A stretch of 13,785 nucleotides of DNA, taken from the NCBI GenBank assembly GCA_964649825.1, contig CAZYQW010000043.1, forward strand, positions 1 through 13,785, written 5' to 3'. Of the stretch, positions 1 to 5,595 are shown in pieces. A program made the position numbers and the translations under genes. The notes beneath the pieces were generated by a model. It saw nothing but the letters and a program-made list of their open reading frames with translations, made no database searches and was not told where the DNA came from. Within the stretch, counting starts at the first letter, position 1, and the number at the start of each line of letters is the position of its first letter. This DNA comes from CAZYQW01 sp964649825 (GTDB lineage: Bacteria > Planctomycetota > B15-G4 > JADJEK01).

Positions 1-135
1 GATTATCCGGAGGTCATCGTCGTCGCTGGCAAGGCGCGACGACGACCGCGTATTCGAGATACGTCGAGGAGGAGCAACGCAGCAAGCGATGACGAGGGCC
101 CCGGAGAAACGTCAACAACTCTGAATCACACCACT
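1..135 (+). repeat. Left copy of a 135-bp perfect inverted repeat
   Basis: Read base by base, these 135 bases are the exact reverse complement of 13645-13779. After position 135 the copies differ by one inserted T in the right copy, then share AGGATGCG, then diverge. The copy begins at the first base of the window, so its outer limit cannot be seen; the right copy continues six bases beyond the matched part. It contains a perfect 10-bp hairpin (17-26 with 36-45). All three plus-strand frames are open through at least position 89 and none has clearly better third-position GC, so I do not call a gene. It may be the end of a mobile element, a dispersed intergenic repeat, or a duplicated leader. 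Confidence 0.9.
17..45 (+). other. Hairpin within the terminal repeat
   Basis: TCGTCGTCGC (17-26) and GCGACGACGA (36-45) form a perfect 10-bp stem around a 9-base loop. The same structure occurs in the right copy, at 13735-13763 on the opposite strand. No T-run follows, so a conventional intrinsic terminator is not supported. Confidence 0.5.
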
Positions 136-140
136 AGGAT
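112..140 (+). promoter_or_regulatory. Possible promoter for the tyrS-hemH-hemG operon
   Basis: TCAACA (112-117), a 17-base spacer, and TAGGAT (135-140) resemble sigma-70-type -35 and -10 boxes about 45 bases before the tyrS start. The -10 straddles the inner edge of the 135-bp repeat. Short AT-rich hexamers are uncommon in this GC-rich sequence, which gives some weight. This is pattern matching only. Confidence 0.3.
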
Positions 141-185
141 GCGGTCCTGAACGGCCCGACGCGTGGGCTGGCCATTGGAGACGGC

Positions 186-1460
186 ATGGGACTGTTCGAA
201 GAGTTCGAGTGGCGGGGGCTGGTCCAGGATCACACGGAAGGCGTCGGGGATCTCCTCCGCGGCGGGTCGATCAACGCGTACATCGGATTCGACCCGAGCG
301 GCGACAGCCTTCACGTCGGGTCGCTCATGCCGCTGGTGGCCCTGATGCGGCTGCAGCGCGCCGGCCATCGTCCGTTCGCCGTCGTCGGCGGCGCGACCGG
401 CATGATCGGCGACCCGAGCGGCAAGTCGAAGGAACGGAACCTGCTCGACGAGGAGCAGCTCGCGCACAACGTCGCGGGCATTCGCGAGCAGATCTCGCGT
501 TTCATCGACTTCGACGCCAAGTCGAACCCCGCCGTCCTCGTGAACAACCTCGACTGGCTCGGAGAGTTCCGCATCGTCGACTTCCTGCGCGAGGTCGGAA
601 AGCACTTCACGGTCAGCGGCATGATCGCGAAGGAGTCGGTGAGACGGCGGCTCGGCTCGGACCAGGGGATCTCGTTCACCGAGTTCAGCTACCTGATCCT
701 GCAGGCGTACGACTTCTACGAGCTGTGCCGCCGTCACGACGTCGTCCTGCAGCTCGGCGGGAGCGACCAGTGGGGCAACATCACGTCGGGAATCGATCTG
801 GTCCGATCGAAGCTGCAGCGCAAGGTCCATGGTCTGACGTGGCCCCTGGTCATGACGTCGTCCGGAGTGAAGTTCGGCAAGACCGAGGAGGGAGCGGTCT
901 GGTTGTCGCCGAAGCGGACGTCGCCGTATCGCTTCTATCAGTTCTGGCTGAACAGCGATGACGCGGACGCGATGAAGTACCTGCGCTATTTCACGTTCCT
1001 GAACGAGGACGACGTCGCCGGACTCGAGGCCGAGCACGCCCAGGCTCCCGGCGAACGGCGGCCGCACCGGCGCCTCGCGGACGAAGCGACGCGCCTTGTG
1101 CATGGCGAATCCGAGCTGACCCGCGCGCGCCGGGCGACCGAGGTCTTCTTCGGCGGCGAGCTCGGGGACCTCGCTCTCGAGGACGTGCTCGACGTCTTCG
1201 CCGACGTTCCGTCCGCGGAGCTTCCGCGGGCGACCTTCGAGGGAGACGGTGCACCGCTTCTCGACGTGCTCGTTTCGTCGGGGTTGATGCCGAGCAAGAA
1301 GGAGGCGCGGCGATCGGTCGAGGGAGGCGGCGTCTCCGTCAACAACCGGCGCGTCTCCGAGGCGAACGCGACCCTGCGGGTCGATCAGGCGATCGGTGGG
1401 CGCGTCTTCGTCCTTCGTAAAGGACGCAAGAACTACCACGTGGTTCGCATCGTCGGCTGA
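186..1460 (+). CDS. tyrS: Tyrosyl-tRNA synthetase
   Basis: Cytoplasmic class I aminoacyl-tRNA synthetase that activates tyrosine with ATP and charges tRNA-Tyr. At 424 residues it has the usual bacterial length. The HIGH signature is HVGS (43-46), preceded by the typical YIGFDPSG (32-39). Tyrosine-pocket and core segments include QAYDFY (173-178) and GGSDQWGNI (191-199). The KMSKS loop is KFGKT (229-233), the form typical of this TyrRS subgroup. An S4-type RNA-binding domain occupies about 358-420 (SGLMPSKKEARR, then GGVSVNNRRV) and ends in RKGRKNYHVV. The ATG at 186 has a GGAG about five bases upstream and gives the expected N-terminus; an ATG at 163 is in another frame. First gene of an operon, with hemH following after one base. 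I see no T-box leader; the leader visible here is short and mostly repeat. Identification is firm. Confidence 0.97.
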   Translation: MGLFEEFEWRGLVQDHTEGVGDLLRGGSINAYIGFDPSGDSLHVGSLMPLVALMRLQRAGHRPFAVVGGATGMIGDPSGKSKERNLLDEEQLAHNVAGIREQISRFIDFDAKSNPAVLVNNLDWLGEFRIVDFLREVGKHFTVSGMIAKESVRRRLGSDQGISFTEFSYLILQAYDFYELCRRHDVVLQLGGSDQWGNITSGIDLVRSKLQRKVHGLTWPLVMTSSGVKFGKTEEGAVWLSPKRTSPYRFYQFWLNSDDADAMKYLRYFTFLNEDDVAGLEAEHAQAPGERRPHRRLADEATRLVHGESELTRARRATEVFFGGELGDLALEDVLDVFADVPSAELPRATFEGDGAPLLDVLVSSGLMPSKKEARRSVEGGGVSVNNRRVSEANATLRVDQAIGGRVFVLRKGRKNYHVVRIVG

Positions 1461-1461
1461 G

Positions 1462-2562
1462 GTGGAGTTGAAGGTTCGCCGTCATCTCGATGATCTCGCC
1501 GTCCCGCGGCCGGCGTCGCCGGCCGAGATCGGCGTCGTGCTCCTGCACGTGGGGGGGCCGGCCGACCTGGACGACGTCGAGCGGTTCCATCTCGACCTGT
1601 GGAGCGACCCCGCGGTCGCGCCGCTCTCCCTCGCGTCGATCTGGACCAAGCGGGCGGCGGCGAAGGCGTGGGCGGCCGAGAAGGCGGTCCGCGAGCGCGG
1701 GTACAACCTGATCGGCGGGCGATCCCCGGTCTCCGACCTGCTGCAGTCCCAGGCCCTTGCCCTCGAGAACCGATTGGCCGGGCGGCTGCCGATGGCGGCG
1801 CCGGCGCCGGGGCCGGCGCGAGTCGCGGCGGCGACCCGGTTCGGAAGACCGACGATCGAGGACGCGCTCGCCGAGTTGGCGCGGGCGCGGGTCCGGCGCG
1901 TCGTAGCGATCCCCCTCTACCCGCACGACGACCCGAGCACGAACGGGTTGTGCCGCGAGCATCTGCGAAGCGTTGCGCGCGAAAAGGGCTTCACCACGCC
2001 GCTCGGCGTCGTGCCGCCGTTCTTCGACCGCCTGCGGTTCCAGCGCCTTTTGATCGAACGGACGCGGCGCTCGTTCGACCTGATCCCGCCCGACCTGCGC
2101 GGGGAAGCCTTCCTTCTGTTCGCGATGCACTCTCCCCCGGAGGCGCGTCTGAAGAAGACGCACCTCCTCGCCCAAGCCGAGGCGACGTCGCAGGCGGTGA
2201 TGGCTGCCGTCGGGTACGGCGAGGAGCGCTCGGCCGTCGCCTTCCAGTCGTTCGGCGGACCGGCCAAGACGCTCGCGCCGGCGATCGGCGCGTTCGCGGT
2301 AGAACGAGCGCAGGAGGGCGTCAAGGCGCTGGTCGTCGTCCCGCTGTCCCACGTGACCGACTCGTTCGAGACGCTGCACGACCTGGACATCCAGCTCTAC
2401 CAAGCGGCGGTCGAGGCGGGAGTGAAGCAGTTCCGGCGCGTCCCGACTCCGAACGCCGATCCCGAGTTCATCGGCCTCCTCGCCGATCTCGTCGTCGCGC
2501 ACGTGCCGGAGGAGCAGGCACGCCGGCTCCGCGGCGCGACCGACGAGAACGCCGCCTCATGA
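1462..2562 (+). CDS. hemH: Ferrochelatase (protoporphyrin or coproporphyrin type)
   Basis: Inserts ferrous iron into a porphyrin in the last or near-last step of heme synthesis. From the GTG at 1462 the protein has 366 residues. Family landmarks in order: VVLLHVGGP near 25-33 (usually LLNLGGP), VVAIPLYPHDDPSTNG near 147-162, the catalytic histidine in FAMHSPPE (His223), the FQSFGG strand near 261-266, and TDSFETLHDLDIQ near 299-311, whose Glu303 matches the conserved metal-site glutamate. Only one cysteine lies in the second half and there is no C-terminal cysteine cluster, so an Fe-S cluster is unlikely. Start is uncertain: GTG 1462 (one base after tyrS) and TTG 1468 (with GAGGT upstream) fit the family N-terminus; ATG 1396 would overlap tyrS by 65 bases. 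It overlaps hemG by four bases (ATGA), implying translational coupling. Confidence 0.92.
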   Translation: MELKVRRHLDDLAVPRPASPAEIGVVLLHVGGPADLDDVERFHLDLWSDPAVAPLSLASIWTKRAAAKAWAAEKAVRERGYNLIGGRSPVSDLLQSQALALENRLAGRLPMAAPAPGPARVAAATRFGRPTIEDALAELARARVRRVVAIPLYPHDDPSTNGLCREHLRSVAREKGFTTPLGVVPPFFDRLRFQRLLIERTRRSFDLIPPDLRGEAFLLFAMHSPPEARLKKTHLLAQAEATSQAVMAAVGYGEERSAVAFQSFGGPAKTLAPAIGAFAVERAQEGVKALVVVPLSHVTDSFETLHDLDIQLYQAAVEAGVKQFRRVPTPNADPEFIGLLADLVVAHVPEEQARRLRGATDENAAS

Positions 2563-3983
2563 CGACCCGCGTCATCATCGTCGGAGGCGGGGTGGCCGGA
2601 CTCTCGACCGCCACCTTCCTCCGCGACGCGGCGCCTCCCGACCTGAAGCTCGACGTCCGCGTCCTCGAGTCGTCCGGCGTGCCCGGCGGGAAGGTGCGGA
2701 GCGAGCTCACCGAAGGATTCGTCCACGAGTGGGGGCCGCACGGGTTCCTTGACGACGGCCGCGACACGCTCGACTTGATCCATCGCGTCGGGCTCGAGTC
2801 CCGACGCATCGAGAGCCGGTTGGCGGCACGGCGGCGCTTCATCCTCGTCGGCGGTCGTCTCGAGGAGGTGCCGCACTCGCTGGCCGGGATGATCGGCACG
2901 CGCTTGTTGCCGCCCGCCGCGAAGCTGCGGCTCCTGCGCGAGCCGTTCGTGAAGCGGATCGAGGCACACGACGAGTCGGTGGCCGCGTTCGCGCGCCGAC
3001 GGTTCGGCGACGCGGTGGTGCCGGCGCTGGTCGAACCGCTGGTCACGGGGATCCACGCGGGCGACGCCGCGCAGCTTTCGTTCCGTTCCGCGTTCCCGCG
3101 CCTCCACGAGATGGAGCGCGAGCATGGGAGCCTCCTGCGGGCGATGGCCCGCCGGGCCCGCGAACGGCGTCGATCCGGCGCTCCGCGGCGCCTTCCGACC
3201 CTGTGCTCGTTCCCCACCGGGATGGGCGAGCTCACGAACGCGGTGGCGCGGCACCTCGGCGACGCGTACCGCGGCGGCGTCGACGTGGTCTCGATCGACC
3301 GGGACGGTGACGGCTACGCGCTCGACGTGGAAGCCGCGGCCGCCACGGAGACGCTGCGCGCCGACGTCCTCGTGCTCGCTGCGCCGAGCCACGCCGCGGC
3401 ACGGCTCGCCGACCGCTTCGACCCGGACCTCGCCGCGACGTTCCGGACCATTCCGTACGCTCCGGTCGCCGTGGTCTGCCTCGTCTTTCCGCGCGACCGC
3501 GTCGGCGTCGACACCGAGGCGTTCGGGTTCCTCTGCGCGCGGTCGGAGCGCCGCCGCGTGCTCGGCTGCGTGTTCGCGTCGAGCATCTTCGCGGGGCACG
3601 CGCCTGACGGCATGGTCAGCCTTCGCGTGATGCTCGGGGGCGCGCTCGATCCCGACGTCGTGGCGGCCGGTTCGAGCGAGATCGTGGAGATCGCGGCGAG
3701 GGAGGTCGGTGAGATCCTTCGCGTTGGCGGCGAGCCGATCGACGCCCGGGTCTTCGCGCATCACGCCGCGATCCCTCAGTATCGACTCGGGCACCAGGCG
3801 CGGCTCGCCGCCGTCGACGCTCAACTACGCCGTCACCCGAACCTGTTCGTCACCGGCGCCGCGTACCGCGGCGCGTCGGTCAACGACTGCATCGCGAACG
3901 GCCGCAAGACCGCGACCCACGTCCTTCGTCACCTGCTGATGCGGGCCGGACCGGACGTCGCGGAGATCGGCGCTGGAATGTAG
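2559..3983 (+). CDS. hemG: Oxygen-dependent protoporphyrinogen/coproporphyrinogen oxidase (HemG/HemY, CgoX-like)
   Basis: FAD-dependent oxidase removing six electrons from a porphyrinogen, the step before or beside ferrochelatase. 474 residues, normal for the family. The N-terminal Rossmann motif is VGGGVAGLSTA (8-18), with the ribose-binding acidic residue at Glu37 and the signature PGGKVRSE...HEWGPHGF at 42-63. PLVTGIHAGDAAQLS (160-174), AIPQYRLGH (404-412) and the C-terminal FAD segment GAAYRGASVNDCIANGR (433-449) are all characteristic. Whether the substrate is protoporphyrinogen IX (classical route) or coproporphyrinogen III (coproporphyrin route) cannot be decided from motifs alone. The start is the ATG overlapping the hemH stop; the neighbouring hemH gene confirms the pathway. 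This enzyme class uses O2, which suggests aerobic growth. Last gene of the operon. Confidence 0.94.
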   Translation: MTTRVIIVGGGVAGLSTATFLRDAAPPDLKLDVRVLESSGVPGGKVRSELTEGFVHEWGPHGFLDDGRDTLDLIHRVGLESRRIESRLAARRRFILVGGRLEEVPHSLAGMIGTRLLPPAAKLRLLREPFVKRIEAHDESVAAFARRRFGDAVVPALVEPLVTGIHAGDAAQLSFRSAFPRLHEMEREHGSLLRAMARRARERRRSGAPRRLPTLCSFPTGMGELTNAVARHLGDAYRGGVDVVSIDRDGDGYALDVEAAAATETLRADVLVLAAPSHAAARLADRFDPDLAATFRTIPYAPVAVVCLVFPRDRVGVDTEAFGFLCARSERRRVLGCVFASSIFAGHAPDGMVSLRVMLGGALDPDVVAAGSSEIVEIAAREVGEILRVGGEPIDARVFAHHAAIPQYRLGHQARLAAVDAQLRRHPNLFVTGAAYRGASVNDCIANGRKTATHVLRHLLMRAGPDVAEIGAGM

Positions 3984-3984
3984 C

Positions 3985-4022
3985 CGGCCGTCGTCCCGGG
4001 CGGACCCGCGGGACGACGGCCG
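3985..4022. terminator. Perfect 14-bp stem between convergent genes
   Basis: Positions 3985-3998 pair completely with 4009-4022 around a 10-base loop. The stem lies two bases after the hemG stop and about 30 bases beyond the stop of the convergent cysteine-rich gene, so it could end transcripts from both sides. Neither side has a T-run. It may therefore act with Rho or as a 3'-end stabilising hairpin rather than as a classical intrinsic terminator. Confidence 0.55.
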
Positions 4023-4052
4023 TATGGCGCGAGCGGGAGGCGGTGGATGCCC

Positions 4053-4742
4053 CTACCGGCCGTCGTCCTCGCCGTCCTTCGTCTCCGCGCGCGCCTTCGC
4101 CGCCTCGCGCTTCTTCGCGGCCTCCGCCTTCACTTTCGCGAGATCGACGCCGGCGTCGGCAAGGTAGCGCTCGGGCTCCTGCTGGAACATCTCCGGGCAA
4201 TCGTCGCAGCACGAATCGATGAGCACGCCGTCGTAGATGAAGAAGTGGTCGGCCTCGACCTTCTCTTCGGCCATCACGAGACAGTGCTTGTTGCCGAGCG
4301 CGACGACGTCTTTCTTCGTCAGGAGCGTCAGGTAGCGGCGTGGATCCTGGCGGAACTTCTCGTCGCAGCCGTCGCAGCAGAAGTGGACCCGGTAGTTCTG
4401 GAAGACCGTGCTCGACTCGCTCCCCTCGGTCTTGCCACCCATGATCGGGCAGCGATCGTTCTTCACGTCGATGATCTGCTCGGCCGGGTAGGCGGCGTCG
4501 CGGTACGTGTCGAAGTCCGCCTTCGCCTTGCCCCGGCACATGTTGCAGCAGACGTACACGCGCTCGCCGTTCTGTTCGACGAACTTGTCGGCGCGCGCCT
4601 TCTTCGCCTGCAGCGGACAGTCCTTGTTGCCGAAGAACGGCACTTCGACGCGGGGCTTCTTCGCAGTGGTGTCTCCTTCGGTCAGCGCCAGGCTGGCGAC
4701 CGCGATGGAGACGAGCGCGAACAAGGTCAGACTCGACTTCAT
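4053..4742 (-). CDS. Exported protein with three YHS/TRASH-like cysteine modules
   Basis: 229 residues starting MKSSLTLFALVSIAVASLAL, a Sec-type signal or N-terminal anchor. The rest is three tandem modules of one pattern: a lone cysteine followed 23-24 residues later by CCxxC. Module 1 has Cys42 and Cys65-Cys66-Cys69, module 2 Cys98 and Cys122-Cys123-Cys126, module 3 Cys154 and Cys178-Cys179-Cys182. Modules 2 and 3 each end in an aromatic/acidic helix of the form F-x-Q-x-P-x-R-Y-L; module 1 has only F-D-T-Y there. This arrangement resembles YHS/TRASH-type metal-binding modules, often linked to copper or other soft metals. The C-terminal tail (about 200-229) is charged and Ala/Lys/Glu-rich, probably helical. 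The ATG at 4742 has GAGGA eight bases upstream; a longer in-frame reading from 5039 would add a non-signal N-terminus and is not favoured. Metal and function are unknown; a periplasmic metal-binding or chaperone role is inferred. Confidence 0.85.
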   Translation of the reverse strand: MKSSLTLFALVSIAVASLALTEGDTTAKKPRVEVPFFGNKDCPLQAKKARADKFVEQNGERVYVCCNMCRGKAKADFDTYRDAAYPAEQIIDVKNDRCPIMGGKTEGSESSTVFQNYRVHFCCDGCDEKFRQDPRRYLTLLTKKDVVALGNKHCLVMAEEKVEADHFFIYDGVLIDSCCDDCPEMFQQEPERYLADAGVDLAKVKAEAAKKREAAKARAETKDGEDDGR

Positions 4743-4768
4743 GAATGGAATCCTCGATTGCCGTTTGT

Positions 4769-4777
4769 TCGTGTCAC
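4769..4777 (-). promoter_or_regulatory. GTGACACGA motif upstream of the cysteine-rich gene
   Basis: On the minus strand this reads GTGACACGA, the same nonamer found on the plus strand at 4830-4838 and 5528-5536, each before a gene. Here it lies 26 bases before the start codon. Together with 4830-4838 it makes a 9-bp inverted repeat spanning the divergent intergenic region. It may be a -35-type element or a shared operator half-site; this is inference. Confidence 0.25.
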
Positions 4778-4829
4778 CATGCCACGATGTCAGGTCTCGG
4801 CACTCCGACCGTCCGCGGGCGCGTGGTGC

Positions 4830-4858
4830 GTGACACGACTTTATGCGGACCGTAGGTT
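4830..4858 (+). promoter_or_regulatory. Possible promoter for the SecD-head-like lipoprotein gene
   Basis: GTGACA (4830-4835), exactly 17 bases, then TAGGTT (4853-4858) resemble -35 and -10 boxes. Transcription would begin near 4866, downstream of the ATG at 4843 and upstream of the TTG at 4897. That supports the later start for the gene. Confidence 0.35.
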
Positions 4859-4896
4859 CTAGCCGAGACGCCCCGCCTTTCTCAAGGACCGTCCCC

Positions 4897-5520
4897 TTGA
4901 CCCCCTGGCACCGAACCGGACCGATCGCGTTTCTCGTCGCGCTGGGCGCGCTGTCCTGCCGCTCCGAGGCGGTGTTGCTCCCGGTGGCGGGGCCGCGCAC
5001 ACCGGCCGGGGGGGAGTCCATCGTTCTCTCCCTCGGCACGGACCCGACGCAATCCGGCGATCTCGAGCGCGCACGCCGCGTCGTCGCGCATTGGCTCGAC
5101 GGCCCGGACGGGCCGGCCCAGCTCGCGGCGTCGGGAGCGGCGGTCCTCCCGGCGCCCGACGGCCTCGAGTGGGTCTCGGTTCGCGCCGGCCTTCACGCGC
5201 CGGGCGTCGTGTCGACGGATTCCGGTCGGTTCCTCCTCCGCGAGCGGCCCGACGCGGGCGCGCCGTCGTTGGATGACTTCGAGGCGATCTCGCGGGACGC
5301 CGCCGGTCCCGGCGTCGTGCGGCTTCGGGTCCGCGCGGACCGGCGGACCGCCGTCGATGCCTGGCTCGCGGACGCGGCCGGTCGCACCGTCCTCTTCGTG
5401 GCCGGTCGGGAGGCCGGCGTCGCGGCGCGGGTCGACGCCGGCGCGGGCGATGAGTTCCTCCTCGTCGGTCTGTCCACCGCCGCTGAGCAGTGGCTCCTCG
5501 ACGCGACGCGGCGGCGGTGA
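4897..5520 (+). CDS. Putative lipoprotein with a SecD P1-head-like C-terminal region
   Basis: From the TTG at 4897 the product has 207 residues. It begins with a short basic/polar segment, then a hydrophobic run ending GALSC, so Cys21 is a plausible but non-canonical lipobox cysteine. AAGGA lies eight bases before this TTG, and the N-terminus is then signal-like. The ATG at 4843 would add 18 polar residues, lacks a ribosome-binding site, and lies upstream of the candidate transcription start. Residues about 111-204 (SLDDFEAISRDAAGPGVVRL, then GRTVLFVAGREAGVAARVDA, then a hydrophobic strand leading to a STAAEQWLLDA helix) follow the layout of the SecD P1-head subdomain: D-x-x-G-x-x-V, a G-[KR] strand, a surface loop, then a helix. 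No SecD transmembrane part is present, so this is not SecD itself. Function is unknown. The next gene begins 75 bases later on the same strand. Confidence 0.75.
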   Translation: MTPWHRTGPIAFLVALGALSCRSEAVLLPVAGPRTPAGGESIVLSLGTDPTQSGDLERARRVVAHWLDGPDGPAQLAASGAAVLPAPDGLEWVSVRAGLHAPGVVSTDSGRFLLRERPDAGAPSLDDFEAISRDAAGPGVVRLRVRADRRTAVDAWLADAAGRTVLFVAGREAGVAARVDAGAGDEFLLVGLSTAAEQWLLDATRRR

Positions 5521-5527
5521 CGAACCG

Positions 5528-5560
5528 GTGACACGACCGAGCGCGCCGGCCGACTAAGAT
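5528..5560 (+). promoter_or_regulatory. Third GTGACACGA motif with a TAAGAT box
   Basis: GTGACACGA (5528-5536) recurs between the lipoprotein gene and the long Ig-like gene, with TAAGAT at 5555-5560. The 21-base gap between hexamers is longer than ideal for a sigma-70 promoter, so the motif may instead be a regulator site or the pairing may be chance. Confidence 0.22.
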
Positions 5561-5595
5561 GGTGGCTCGGATTCTCATCCATACGCGGGAGAGCC

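Noticed and set aside
1..150. Partial coding sequence in the left repeat (frames ending at 92, 124 or 150)
   Set aside because: All three frames are open in this stretch and no frame has the strong third-position GC of the confirmed genes, so none can be chosen. The tail of a transposase or another repeated gene remains possible.
1599..2558. In-frame upstream extension of hemG through hemH
   Set aside because: The frame is open but its product is an Arg/Gly-rich shadow. The hemG FAD motif starts seven residues after the ATG at 2559, exactly where the family begins.
3984..4052. Small gene or RNA in the hemG / cysteine-rich intergenic region
   Set aside because: The gap is 69 bases and largely filled by the 14-bp stem; no start codon with a ribosome-binding site.
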